DNA from: Rhodobacteraceae bacterium Alg231-30
Lineage (GTDB): Bacteria; Pseudomonadota; Alphaproteobacteria; Rhodobacterales; Rhodobacteraceae
Reading direction: 5' to 3'
Assembly: GCA_900143615.1 (NCBI GenBank)
Contig: FREU01000006.1
Coordinates: 248,001 to 312,000 of the forward strand
DNA length: 64,000 nucleotides
How positions within the stretch are numbered: position 1 is the stretch's first letter; every line of letters begins with the position of its first letter. Below are positions 36,663-44,853 of this stretch, piece after piece. The position numbers were made by a program, and so were the translations under genes. Under the pieces are notes generated by a model. That model was not told where the DNA came from. It saw nothing but the letters and a program-made list of their open reading frames with translations, and ran no database searches.

Positions 36663-37046
36663 GCGCAGAGGGCCTATAAGCCGGATTCTGTAACGCAAGG
36701 TTACCCTCACGCGATGACCATTCATCTTGAGCACCTGTTACCAGATGCCCTCTAGCTGCCAACCCGGACCTGCTCAGGACAAGACGTCCCTGTGGCTTGC
36801 ACCACGCGCGATCCCTATTTGGCATTGCTCCCGGTGGGGCTTGCCGTGCCGCCGCTGTTACCAGAAGCGCGGTGGGCTCTTACCCCACCGTTTCACCCTT
36901 ACCCCCGCAAGCGGGGGCGGTCTGTTCTCTGTGGCGCTTTCCCTCGGGTTTCCCCGGCCGGGCATTACCCGGCACCGCTGTCTTGTGGAGTCCGGACTTT
37001 CCTCGCGGGCCCGAAAGCCCCCGCGGCCATCCAGCCCTCTGCGCAA
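36663..37046 (-). ncRNA. rnpB: RNase P RNA (type A, alphaproteobacterial)
   Basis: This is the catalytic RNA of RNase P, which matures tRNA 5' ends. On the minus strand the 5' region reads GAGGGCTGGATGGCCG and then GAGGAAAGTCCGGACTCC, the universal CRI block. The 3' end carries GAATCCGGCTTATAGGCCC. The P1 helix closes the molecule: GCGCAGAGGGC at the 5' end pairs with GCCCTCTGCGC at the 3' end, which sets the approximate ends. GGTAATGCCCGGC-type helices lie between. The size of about 380 nt is normal. It explains the absence of real coding in this interval. Confidence 0.95.
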
Positions 37047-37131
37047 GCGCGGGTGTAGAAGGTTGTTTTGACCACGTCAATCGGCAGGGCGCGCAGAAAG
37101 GGGAGGTGTAAGTATTTTTGCAGAAAAGAAG

Positions 37132-37800
37132 CTAGACCGGTGTGGCCTGGCACAGACGTTGCGCGATACGCAGATCTTCCTCATCAAGTCCGCCTTGCTC
37201 CCAAGGACGAAAACGCGCACGAAAGGCCGAAAGTGCTTCGGGAGAGGATATTTCATAGCCGAGTTGCTCGGCGAGCGGCCAAAAGCTTTGGTCTGTTTCT
37301 ACGGGGTTGGTGTCGGGCCAGATCGACAAGCCTTGGCGCGCCAAACGGCGCCAGTCAAACCGTGGCCCTGGATCAACTTTACGCCCTGGCGCCATGTCAG
37401 AATGGCCGATGACACCAGACGCGGAAATATCCCAACGTGTCATGATCTGAGGCAGCAATAACTCTAGGGCATGCATCTGCGGATCTGAAAACGGGTGATT
37501 GCCGCGATTGGCCAACTCAATGCCAATTGAGCGCGAGTTCATGTCCTCAGCACCCCGCCAGCTTCCCGCACCCGCATGCCACGCGCGCTTCTCTTCCTGT
37601 ACCAGTTGGAAAACGCGCCCCTGCTCGCAGATCAGATAATGCGCGGAGACTTCGGGAATGGGGTCGCAAAGGCGTTCCAGCGCATCCTCGGCGCTGTCCA
37701 TAGCCGTATAGTGCAGCACAATAAATTCAGGCCGCAGCCCGTTACGGCGCGGCCCAAAATTTGGCGAGGGATGGGAGATTATGTCTGGCGCAGAGGCCAA
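37132..37800 (-). CDS. N-acetylmuramoyl-L-alanine amidase, AmpD family
   Basis: The 222-residue Amidase_2 protein cleaves the lactyl-amide bond between N-acetylmuramic acid and the stem peptide. Zinc ligands are His30 (IVLHYTAM), His133 (VIGHSDMAPGRKVDPG) and Asp143. Lys141 is in the position usual for AmpD. No signal peptide is visible, so a cytosolic anhydro-muropeptide recycling role is likely. Its start lies 4 bp after the stop of the Excalibur-type lipoprotein gene, so the two are probably co-transcribed. Confidence 0.92.
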   Translation of the reverse strand: MASAPDIISHPSPNFGPRRNGLRPEFIVLHYTAMDSAEDALERLCDPIPEVSAHYLICEQGRVFQLVQEEKRAWHAGAGSWRGAEDMNSRSIGIELANRGNHPFSDPQMHALELLLPQIMTRWDISASGVIGHSDMAPGRKVDPGPRFDWRRLARQGLSIWPDTNPVETDQSFWPLAEQLGYEISSPEALSAFRARFRPWEQGGLDEEDLRIAQRLCQATPV

Positions 37801-37803
37801 AAC

Positions 37804-38592
37804 CTAGTTTCCTGCAGCTTTTCGAAACGGTGTTGGGTCCCAATCACAGGCATAACCGTCTCCATCAGGGTCCAATCCCAGACGGTCGTTTTGCGGACCG
37901 CCGTTGTCGAGGAAGGCGATCTGAGCCAAATCCGCGCTTGGGTATTTAGCGCAGTTGCGCTCATACCGTGCGGCCGCGTTGATCCCAAGCCGCTGATACT
38001 GACGGGCGCCCATTGGATTAGAGGTCGACAAAGCATAGGCCACAATATTGGGGCCCGTGTCACCAGTGCGGCGTGGCACGGCAGTGGGCTCAACTACTTC
38101 ATAGTTTTCACGATTGCGCGCCTGACGGGCGGCGTCATCTTCGATGCTGCGGCGATCTTCTACCGCATCAAAGTTGTTTTCATCCGAAATACCGGGGTTG
38201 GAAAACACTTCCGGCTCAGGATTGGACGGGCTGGCCTGCAAAGGCTCGCTACCACTATTCACGGACGAGGCCGCCAGCGCAGCCTGTGTTTCCTGCGCAA
38301 TGGCTGCTGCATCGCTTGCCGGCGCAACTGCCGTTGTGGATTCCGGCTGTGCTGCGGGTTGCAGCGCGCTCAATGGCCCACTTTCAACCTGTGGTGCTTC
38401 GGGAATGGTCTCCTGAGACACGGCCTGTGCTTCCGGTAACGCATCTCCACGCAATTGCGCCTCACGACGTGCGCGCGCTTCTGGAGAATTCACCGCATTA
38501 TCAAATCCAACGCCCGCAGCGCTGTCCGGAATCTGTGGCTGACACGCTGCGAGAGCGGCCAGCGCACATCCTGTGACCAATAACCGTTTCAT
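37804..38592 (-). CDS. Lipoprotein with C-terminal Excalibur-type calcium-binding motif
   Basis: The 262-residue precursor starts with a lipoprotein signal (MKRLLVTGCALAALAAC, lipobox LAAC). A long Ala/Glu/Pro/Ser-rich, probably disordered linker follows (about 20-190). A compact C-terminal domain ends in LGLDPDGDGYACDWDPTPFR, the DxDxDGxxC Excalibur motif. CAKYPSAD provides a partner Cys. It probably tethers a calcium-binding domain in the periplasm. The ATG at 38592 is chosen over the frame start at 38637 because it begins the signal peptide. It is followed by the amidase gene. Confidence 0.85.
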   Translation of the reverse strand: MKRLLVTGCALAALAACQPQIPDSAAGVGFDNAVNSPEARARREAQLRGDALPEAQAVSQETIPEAPQVESGPLSALQPAAQPESTTAVAPASDAAAIAQETQAALAASSVNSGSEPLQASPSNPEPEVFSNPGISDENNFDAVEDRRSIEDDAARQARNRENYEVVEPTAVPRRTGDTGPNIVAYALSTSNPMGARQYQRLGINAAARYERNCAKYPSADLAQIAFLDNGGPQNDRLGLDPDGDGYACDWDPTPFRKAAGN

Positions 38593-38627
38593 TTTCTGCC
38601 CTGCTGTTTTCCTGCCTTGGGAAGGTT

Positions 38628-40115
38628 TTACCACCATTTCCCAGGCTTCGCCACAAATCCTGATGCCTGCTCAAGCGCATAAGCCGTATTCAGCAGATCG
38701 CCTTCTTCCCAAGGACGACCGATCAATTGCAGACCCAGCGGCAATCCCTGACTATCCAGACCCGTTGGCACCGAAATGCCAGGCAAGCCAGCCAGATTAA
38801 CCGTCACTGTGAAGACATCGTTGAGGTACATTTGCACCGGATCTTCGTCGTTCATTTCGCCCAGACCAAAGGCCGAAGACGGTGTCGCCGGTGTCAGGAT
38901 CGCATCCACGCCCTGTGCAAACACATCTTCAAAGTCTTTCTTGATCAACGTGCGCACTTTGCGGGCGCGGTTGTAGTAGGCATCATAGAAACCAGCAGAA
39001 AGCACATAAGTCCCAACCATTACGCGGCGCTGGACCTCGTGGCCAAAGCCTTCGGCGCGGGTTTTTTCATACATTTCAGTGATGCCGTCGCCTGCCGCCA
39101 AAGTCGCCCGGTGACCATAGCGGACACCGTCGTAACGGGCCAGGTTGGACGACGCTTCAGCGGGCGCAATCACATAGTAAGCAGGCAGAGCGTATTTTGT
39201 GTGTGGCAGCGAGATATCCACGATCTCGGCACCGGCAGCTTTGAGCATCGCCGTGCCGTCTGCCCAGAGCTTTTCGATTTCCGCAGGCATGCCATCCATG
39301 CGGTATTCTTTAGGAATACCAATTTTCTTGCCGCGAATATCGCCGGTCAGCATGGCTTCAAAGTTCGGCACCGCCATTTCAACGCTGGTGCTGTCTTTGG
39401 CATCATGCCCACACATGGCTTCCAGCATAATCGCCGCATCGCGCACGTCTTTGGTCATCGGGCCAGCTTGATCCAGCGAGCTGGCAAAAGCCACTACACC
39501 CCAACGCGAGCAGCGGCCATAAGTTGGTTTGATACCCGTAATACCTGTAAAGGCTGCGGGCTGACGGATCGAACCACCTGTATCGGTGCCGGTTGCGGCC
39601 AGACACAAATCAGCCGCCACAGCAGAGGCCGACCCACCCGAGGACCCACCAGGTGTCAGCGGTGTTTCTTCATTGCCGCGACGCCAAGGGTTGACGACGT
39701 TGCCATAAACCGAAGTTTCGTTCGAGCTGCCCATCGCAAACTCATCCATGTTGAGCTTACCCAACATGACCGCACCGCTATCCTGCAGCTTTTGCGAAAC
39801 AGTCGATTCATACTCTGGCAGGAAGCCTTCCAGAATACGGCTCGCAGCTTGGCTGGGCACACCTTTGGTACAGAACAGGTCTTTGATACCGATTGGCAAA
39901 CCGCACATATCCGGAGCATCGCCCTCAGCAATGCGCGCATCCGCTGCCTTGGCGCGTTCCAGCGCGATTTCGGGGGTCTTATGCACAAAAGCATTCAACT
40001 CGCCTGCGGCGTCAATCGCGCTCAGGCAGGATTGGGTCAGCTCAACAGAGGTCACATCGCCTGCACGCAGTTTGTCGCGCGCTTCAGCCAGAGTGAGTTT
40101 GTTCAGATCGGTCAT
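38628..40115 (-). CDS. gatA: Asp-tRNA(Asn)/Glu-tRNA(Gln) amidotransferase subunit A
   Basis: GatA supplies ammonia by glutamine hydrolysis for transamidation of misacylated tRNA. The 495-residue amidase-signature protein has Lys in [14 protein letters not shown], the Gly/Ser stretch [15 protein letters not shown] and the nucleophile Ser in [14 protein letters not shown], giving the Ser-cisSer-Lys triad. gatC lies upstream on the same strand. gatB is not in the window. Confidence 0.97.
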   Translation of the reverse strand: MTDLNKLTLAEARDKLRAGDVTSVELTQSCLSAIDAAGELNAFVHKTPEIALERAKAADARIAEGDAPDMCGLPIGIKDLFCTKGVPSQAASRILEGFLPEYESTVSQKLQDSGAVMLGKLNMDEFAMGSSNETSVYGNVVNPWRRGNEETPLTPGGSSGGSASAVAADLCLAATGTDTGGSIRQPAAFTGITGIKPTYGRCSRWGVVAFASSLDQAGPMTKDVRDAAIMLEAMCGHDAKDSTSVEMAVPNFEAMLTGDIRGKKIGIPKEYRMDGMPAEIEKLWADGTAMLKAAGAEIVDISLPHTKYALPAYYVIAPAEASSNLARYDGVRYGHRATLAAGDGITEMYEKTRAEGFGHEVQRRVMVGTYVLSAGFYDAYYNRARKVRTLIKKDFEDVFAQGVDAILTPATPSSAFGLGEMNDEDPVQMYLNDVFTVTVNLAGLPGISVPTGLDSQGLPLGLQLIGRPWEEGDLLNTAYALEQASGFVAKPGKWW

Positions 40116-40171
40116 AACAAATCGCCTTTCTCGGCAAAATCTCGGGTCAGTAGGAGCAGAGGCACGAGGCC

Positions 40172-40459
40172 TTACTCAACCACCTTGGGAACAGCAAAGA
40201 AGCCTTCGCGCGCATCCGGCGCGTTGGACAGAATTTTCTCCTGTTGGTCACCGTCGGTCACCTCATCCACGCGGCGTTTCAGGCGCATAGGCGTGACGGA
40301 TACCATTGGCTCAATGCCTTCAACGTCCACTTCGTTGAGTTGTTCGATAAAACCCAGCACAGCGTTGAATTCCTGCGCCAGCGCGGGCAGGTCATCTTCT
40401 TCAACTTTGATCCGGGCCAGTTTGGCCACTTTGGCGGCAGTGCTTTGGTCAATCGACAT
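40172..40459 (-). CDS. gatC: Asp-tRNA(Asn)/Glu-tRNA(Gln) amidotransferase subunit C
   Basis: GatC is the small subunit that stabilises the GatAB complex. The 95-residue protein has the family start [21 protein letters not shown], a central [22 protein letters not shown] and a C-terminal FAVPKVVE tail. It precedes gatA by 56 bp on the same strand, so the two form an operon without gatB. Confidence 0.95.
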   Translation of the reverse strand: MSIDQSTAAKVAKLARIKVEEDDLPALAQEFNAVLGFIEQLNEVDVEGIEPMVSVTPMRLKRRVDEVTDGDQQEKILSNAPDAREGFFAVPKVVE

Positions 40460-40583
40460 CGCGGGGACTCTTATGGTTGCAACTTAAACTCAGCGTTTAG
40501 CGCTCTGGCCTCAGCGGTGCAAGCCGTTGGCCCGTCTTGGTATCGGGAAAACGCAGGACGAAAGCACGAACACGCGCTTTTAG

Positions 40584-40645
40584 GGGCGCTGCCCCGTCGC
40601 CACAAGCGGCGCCTCCTCGAGGTATTTGGCGCACCAAAAAGTTAA
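40584..40645. repeat. Palindromic intergenic element between gatC and the ceramidase gene
   Basis: A small GGGGC/GCCCC hairpin and a GGCGCC-type stem are followed by CTCCTCGAGGTATTTGGCGC and ACCAAAAAG. The pattern matches, from memory, a short intergenic element found many times in Rhodobacteraceae genomes. Only this copy is clear in the window; the space near 37095-37125 has a loosely similar tail. Confidence 0.35.
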
Positions 40646-40655
40646 GAGCCGTCGT

Positions 40656-41312
40656 TCACAATGATCTCGCGGCCGTTACATGGCGTCGATAAACCTCGAT
40701 CATCCAGCCCAACATCAGCGCATTGAGCAAATGCCACATATAATGGGTTCCAACCGACAGCGCCGAGCAAAGCGGTTCATCCAGACTGCGAAACACCAAG
40801 GAAGCAGATAAAACACCAGCGCCCAATCCAAGACCCAACGCCACAGATGGCAAGCGTGATCTCAGCAAAACAGCATAAATCGCGATCAGCGCCGGCACAG
40901 GCCAATAGACGGCCGAGCTGCCAATACCCGGAATTTTCTGAAACAGCGGGATCGTTGCCGCGGCATAAGGGAAAAACATAGCTGTCAATCCGAGAGAGAC
41001 CGGCGTGGACAACCCCCAATAGGTACGATTGGCGGCATAGATATACAGCAGGACAAACATCAGAATCGGCGCGGTGTCTGCCGCGGCGGCCCAGACCTGC
41101 GCATGTGTATGAAACAGAAAGCTCCCGATGCCTATCGTGCCCAAAACAAAGGTTAATAAGCGTGCAAGGATCAAATCCGGTCCAGACAGCCGCCGCCACA
41201 TCACAAACGCCGCCACTAGAAAGGCAAAATTGGTCAATGCGTTGACAGGTTCCGCCCAATAATTGGCGCTCAAACGCTCGCAATAGCTATTTAGATCTGC
41301 GGTCCAATTCAT
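40656..41312 (-). CDS. Ceramidase (alkaline/PAQR-like) family membrane hydrolase
   Basis: The 218-residue protein has seven hydrophobic helices. It shows the family zinc-site pattern: AEPVNALTNFAF near the N-terminus, SFLFHTHAQVWAAAADTAPI with Ser, His and Asp, and the C-terminal THYMWHLLNA with two His. This pattern is shared by alkaline ceramidases and related CREST-superfamily hydrolases. A bacterial member might act on sphingolipids, on N-acyl amino-acid lipids such as ornithine lipid, or on other amide-linked lipids. The substrate is unknown. It is divergent from the MBL hydrolase gene. Confidence 0.82.
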   Translation of the reverse strand: MNWTADLNSYCERLSANYWAEPVNALTNFAFLVAAFVMWRRLSGPDLILARLLTFVLGTIGIGSFLFHTHAQVWAAAADTAPILMFVLLYIYAANRTYWGLSTPVSLGLTAMFFPYAAATIPLFQKIPGIGSSAVYWPVPALIAIYAVLLRSRLPSVALGLGLGAGVLSASLVFRSLDEPLCSALSVGTHYMWHLLNALMLGWMIEVYRRHVTAARSL

Positions 41313-41372
41313 GCGCTCTTTCCTTGCAAAAATTGCATGCTAACCTTGCTGCAATATCAGGGGAGTTGCAGC

Positions 41373-42068
41373 ATGAAAATCATCTGGCTTGGGCATGGCT
41401 CATTTCGCATCGAAACCAGCGACAAGGTCTTGCTGTTTGATCCTTGGCTCACGGGCAATCCGGTTTTACCTGAAGATCAGCATGAAACTGCGGTTGCTGG
41501 CGGCACTCATCTGGTTTTGACGCATGCGCATTTTGACCACGTCGCCGACATACTGCCATTGGCGCGCAAGCTTTCGGTGCCGGTGATCGGCCAATATGAT
41601 CTGATGGGCTATTGGGCTGAGCATGAAGGTATCGACACCATCGGGTTCAACAAAGGCGGCACGGTCGATCTTGGCGACGATGTCAGCTTGTCGATGGTTC
41701 CCGCCTCACACAGCTCGACGTTCAGCTCGGAGGATGGTCCCAAAACAGCCGGATCAGAGGTTGGTTTCATGCTGCGGGCCGAGGGTCGCACTGTGTATAT
41801 CTCTGGCGACACTGACATTATGGCCGACATGGACTGGATGGGGGATTTTTACAAACCCGATATCGGCATCCTTAGCGCTGGCGGCCATTTCACCATGGAC
41901 ATGCGGGGCGCAGCCTATGCCGCGAAGCGATACTTTAACTTCAAAACTGTGATCCCTTGCCATTACAAAACCTTCCCGATCCTTGAGCAGACAGCAGATG
42001 CCCTGGTCAAAGGCTTGCCCTGCGTTGACGTGATCGAACCGCAAATCATGAAAGCGATGGAGTTCTAA
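41373..42068 (+). CDS. UPF0173-type metal-dependent hydrolase (metallo-beta-lactamase fold)
   Basis: The 231-residue MBL-fold protein has the zinc motif THAHFDHV, the early GHGSFRIET strand, VPASHSSTFSSEDG, ISGDTDIMADM and the terminal His in IPCHYKTFP. These are the features of the UPF0173/YtkL group, whose physiological substrate is not known. The ATG at 41373 has GGGGAG upstream and starts the first beta strand; the upstream in-frame ATG at 41337 is unlikely. The stop overlaps the start of the next gene by one base (TAATG). Confidence 0.9.
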   Translation: MKIIWLGHGSFRIETSDKVLLFDPWLTGNPVLPEDQHETAVAGGTHLVLTHAHFDHVADILPLARKLSVPVIGQYDLMGYWAEHEGIDTIGFNKGGTVDLGDDVSLSMVPASHSSTFSSEDGPKTAGSEVGFMLRAEGRTVYISGDTDIMADMDWMGDFYKPDIGILSAGGHFTMDMRGAAYAAKRYFNFKTVIPCHYKTFPILEQTADALVKGLPCVDVIEPQIMKAMEF

Positions 42069-43243
42069 TGCCAGCATCCGATTTTTCAGCGGGTGAATAC
42101 AACACTCGCCTATCCCGCACGCGCGCCGCGATGTCGCGCGCAGGCGTGAACACTCTCATTGTTACTGACCCTTCCAACATGGCCTGGCTCACAGGCTATG
42201 ATGGTTGGAGCTTTTACGTGCCTCAAGCAGTCATTGTCCCACCCACAGGCGCCCCGATCTGGTGGGGCCGCCCACAGGACAAAGCGGGCGCGGCACAAAC
42301 CACTTGGTTAACCGCCGACGATCTTCTGGATTGGCCCGAAGAGCATGTCCAGCACCCCGACCATCATCCCTACGAGACATTGGTGCAACATCTGCGCGAC
42401 CGAGATCTGACGCAGGCACTCGGAGTGGAGATGGACAACTACTATTATTCTGCCAAGTCCCATGATGTGCTTCTCCAAGCCTTTGGAGCCGCACAGGTCA
42501 CAGACGCAACAGGGCTTGTAAATTGGCAGCGCGCCGTCAAAAGCCCGACTGAACTTGAAATGATGCGCAAAGCCGGACAACTCACGGCTCATATGCACGC
42601 CACCCTTAGGGCGGGATTTCGCGAAGGGCGCCCTAAACACGAACTGGTTGCCGAGGTTCAGGCCGCCGGCGTGGCTGGTTTGCCCGGATTGGCCGGAGAT
42701 TATCCCGCCATCGCACCCATCGCTCCATCAGGGCGCGAAGCATCAGCCTCTCACATCACATGGAATGACCGCCCATTGGTCCCCGATGAAGCCACCTATT
42801 TCGAAATTTCCGGCTGCTTCCACCGCTACCATTGCCCCGCCAGCCGTACGCTCTTTCTTGGCAAACCGCCTGCAGATATCCTGCGCGCCGAAGCGGCAGT
42901 GCTGCGCGCCATTGATGACGTTCTCGCCCAAGCCAAGCCCGGGGTCAGCTGTGAAGATGTGGCCGCCTGTGTGTATGAAAGCTTTGCCAAGGCCGGCTAC
43001 ATCAAGGGCAACCGCACGGGCTACCCCATCGGTCTCAGCTACCCACCGGATTGGGGCGAGCGCACCATGAGCCTGCGCCCGGGGGATTCCACCAAGCTTC
43101 AGGCAGGTATGGCGTTTCATTTAATGCCGGGGCTTTGGACATCAGATTGGGGCATTGCCATCACCGAAAGCTTTGAAGTGACCAAAGACGGCGGAAAACC
43201 TCTCGCCGACATCCCACGTGAATTGGTGGTGGTTGACGCTTGA
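42068..43243 (+). CDS. M24-fold (pita-bread) hydrolase, ectoine-hydrolase-like
   Basis: The 391-residue protein has a creatinase-type N-terminal domain (TLIVTDPSNMAWLTGYDGWSF) and a C-terminal pita-bread domain. The metal-site aspartates of true aminopeptidases are replaced (EATYFEISGCFHRYHCPASR). His in AFHLMPG and Glu in ITESFEV remain. This fits non-metallo members such as creatinase or ectoine hydrolase DoeA, and the N-terminal wording is close to DoeA as I remember it. However, no doeB, doeC or ectoine genes are nearby, so the substrate is open. It is coupled by a TAATG overlap to the MBL hydrolase gene. Confidence 0.8.
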   Translation: MPASDFSAGEYNTRLSRTRAAMSRAGVNTLIVTDPSNMAWLTGYDGWSFYVPQAVIVPPTGAPIWWGRPQDKAGAAQTTWLTADDLLDWPEEHVQHPDHHPYETLVQHLRDRDLTQALGVEMDNYYYSAKSHDVLLQAFGAAQVTDATGLVNWQRAVKSPTELEMMRKAGQLTAHMHATLRAGFREGRPKHELVAEVQAAGVAGLPGLAGDYPAIAPIAPSGREASASHITWNDRPLVPDEATYFEISGCFHRYHCPASRTLFLGKPPADILRAEAAVLRAIDDVLAQAKPGVSCEDVAACVYESFAKAGYIKGNRTGYPIGLSYPPDWGERTMSLRPGDSTKLQAGMAFHLMPGLWTSDWGIAITESFEVTKDGGKPLADIPRELVVVDA

Positions 43244-43278
43244 GCCACGCGCCCACAGCCCGTTAGGGCAAAACCTGC

Positions 43279-43305
43279 ATAGGCCGCTCTGCGGCCTATT
43301 CCTTT
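43279..43305. terminator. Bidirectional terminator between the M24 gene and tadA
   Basis: ATAGGCCGC (43279-43287) and GCGGCCTAT (43291-43299) form a perfect 9-bp stem with a TCT loop, followed by TCCTTT on the plus strand. It separates two convergent genes. Confidence 0.7.
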
Positions 43306-43308
43306 GGA

Positions 43309-43764
43309 TTACGTCGCACGCCTCTGGGCGAAAAACGCTTTCAGCAAAGCTTCAGCGTCCTGATCGCAAATACCATCATAGACTTCAGGCACGTGATGGC
43401 TCTGCGGATGCTCAAACACGCGTGGCCCCTGAGCGACACCACCTGATTTTGGATCAGAGGCACCATAATACACACGCGCAATGCGGGCTTGTGAGATCGC
43501 ACTGGCACACATGGGACACGGCTCAAGCGTCACATAAAGATCATGTCCTGACAGCCGCTCTGACCCTAATTCGGCACAGGCCATGCGGATCGCCAAGACC
43601 TCGGCATGCGCCGTGGGATCGCACAATTCTCGCGTGCGATTACCAGCTGACGCAACCACACTCCCATTGGGCGCAACAATTACGGCGCCCACCGGAACCT
43701 CATCGCGTCCAGCCGCCGCGCGCGCCTGCTCCAGCGCCTGATCCATATAGCTTTTGAACTTCAT
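43309..43764 (-). CDS. tadA: tRNA-specific adenosine deaminase
   Basis: TadA deaminates A34 to inosine in tRNA-Arg(ACG). The 151-residue cytidine-deaminase fold has the zinc motifs HAE (His53, Glu55 in DPTAHAEVLAI) and PCxxC (Cys83 and Cys86 in LEPCPMCASAI). VPVGAVIVAPNG lies at the usual place. The start at 43764 is chosen because the frame up to 43857 would overlap the divergent pseudouridine synthase gene. Confidence 0.94.
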   Translation of the reverse strand: MKFKSYMDQALEQARAAAGRDEVPVGAVIVAPNGSVVASAGNRTRELCDPTAHAEVLAIRMACAELGSERLSGHDLYVTLEPCPMCASAISQARIARVYYGASDPKSGGVAQGPRVFEHPQSHHVPEVYDGICDQDAEALLKAFFAQRRAT

Positions 43765-43826
43765 CTCTTTGACATGCCCCGCTCTCCCCCCTTTCGCAAT
43801 CCCCCAATACCCGTTAAAGCAACGCA

Positions 43827-44621
43827 ATGAGTGATAAGCCATCCCCCCCCGCGACACCCCAAGGCGACCGTATTGCCAAAGTTCTTGCCCGCGCAGGCGT
43901 TGCTTCGCGCCGGGAAGCCGAGCGCATGATCGAAGCGGGCCGCGTTTCCGTGAATGGCAAGAAGCTCAGCAGCCCCGCTCTGAATGTGACGCCCAAAGAC
44001 CGCATTACCGTGGATGGCAAACCTATTGCTGAGGCAGAGCCGGAACGCATGTGGCTCTATCACAAGCCGGCAGGCCTCGTGACAACCAACAGTGATGAAA
44101 AAGGTCGCGCCACAATTTTTGACCAGCTGCCTGACAATCTACCACGCGTGATGACAGTTGGGCGCCTCGATCTAAACTCCGAAGGGCTCTTGCTGCTCAC
44201 CAATGACGGTGGCTTAAAACGCAAACTGGAACTGCCCTCCACGGGGTGGCTGCGCAAATATCGTGTGCGCATCAATGGCCGTCCGACGGACGACACCTTT
44301 GCCCCACTGCGCAAAGGTATCGTTGTCGAAGGAGAGCGATTTCAACCAATGGAAATCACCATCGACCGCCAGCAAGGCGCCAATGCTTGGGCCACCATCG
44401 GGTTGCGCGAAGGTAAAAACCGCGAAATTCGCCGCGCCGTCGAAGCGGTTGGCCTGACAGTAAACCGCCTTATTCGCGTGTCTTATGGCCCGTTTCAGTT
44501 GGGCGACCTTAAAGTAGGACAGGTTGAAGAAATTCGCCGCCGCGTGGTGCGCGACCAGCTGGGTCTAGAAGGCGCAGTGCCCCCTCAAACCCGCCCCAAA
44601 CCCAATCGCCGCCGCCGCTAG
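43827..44621 (+). CDS. RsuA/RluB-family pseudouridine synthase
   Basis: The 264-residue protein has an N-terminal S4 RNA-binding domain (RIAKVLARAGVASRREAERM and GRVSVNGKKL). A catalytic domain follows with the Asp in MTVGRLDLNSEGLLLLTND and the conserved LYHKPAGLVTT and GKNREIRRA blocks. A basic, Pro/Arg-rich tail ends the protein. It most likely modifies 23S rRNA (RluB type) in the large subunit. It is divergent from tadA, a frequent neighbour. Confidence 0.9.
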   Translation: MSDKPSPPATPQGDRIAKVLARAGVASRREAERMIEAGRVSVNGKKLSSPALNVTPKDRITVDGKPIAEAEPERMWLYHKPAGLVTTNSDEKGRATIFDQLPDNLPRVMTVGRLDLNSEGLLLLTNDGGLKRKLELPSTGWLRKYRVRINGRPTDDTFAPLRKGIVVEGERFQPMEITIDRQQGANAWATIGLREGKNREIRRAVEAVGLTVNRLIRVSYGPFQLGDLKVGQVEEIRRRVVRDQLGLEGAVPPQTRPKPNRRRR

Positions 44622-44684
44622 GCGTGCGGTTTAATTTGCGAAAACATCGCTATGGAGCGCCCGTGCTTGTCAAAAACACACCTC

Positions 44685-44712
44685 AGGGGGATTTGAAACC
44701 AAACTTCCCCCT
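44685..44712 (+). terminator. Hairpin between the pseudouridine synthase and the XpaC/TelA cassette
   Basis: AGGGGGA (44685-44691) pairs with TCCCCCT (44706-44712). A small AGCCATGGCT palindrome and a T-rich stretch follow. It probably marks the end of the upstream transcript. Confidence 0.5.
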
Positions 44713-44769
44713 AGCCATGGCTTGGCTTTCTTTCTAGATTCCTCATCGGGTTAACAAGGATTTGTCCCG

Positions 44770-44853
44770 ATGTCCGGAACCGGATTACAAAAGCTGTCGT
44801 TTGTTCTTCTCGTCATTTTGATTCTCTATGTGTCAATCACAGGAGGTGTCTGA
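44770..44853 (+). CDS. 27-residue single-helix membrane microprotein
   Basis: A short open frame begins at the ATG at 44770 and ends at the TGA at 44851-44853. It encodes a few polar residues (MSGTGLQKL), a hydrophobic helix (SFVLLVILILYVSI) and a TGGV tail. Its stop overlaps the ATG of the XpaC-like gene (TGATG), and the AGGAGG that precedes that ATG lies inside its last codons. This arrangement indicates translational coupling and argues for a real gene or leader ORF. It could be a small subunit of the membrane module that follows. No homolog is known to me. Confidence 0.55.
   Translation: MSGTGLQKLSFVLLVILILYVSITGGV

Noticed and set aside
36727-37111. Several small open frames between the YhhN gene and the amidase gene
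   Set aside because: The interval is RNase P RNA on the minus strand; the frames arise from its G+C-rich helices.
38727-40487. Long open frame (586 codons) on the plus strand
   Set aside because: It is antisense to gatA and gatC, which are unambiguous. Its translation has no recognisable domain and a shadow-like composition.
42068-43243. Naming the M24-fold gene doeA
   Set aside because: The similarity is judged from memory and no other ectoine genes are near, so no symbol is given.
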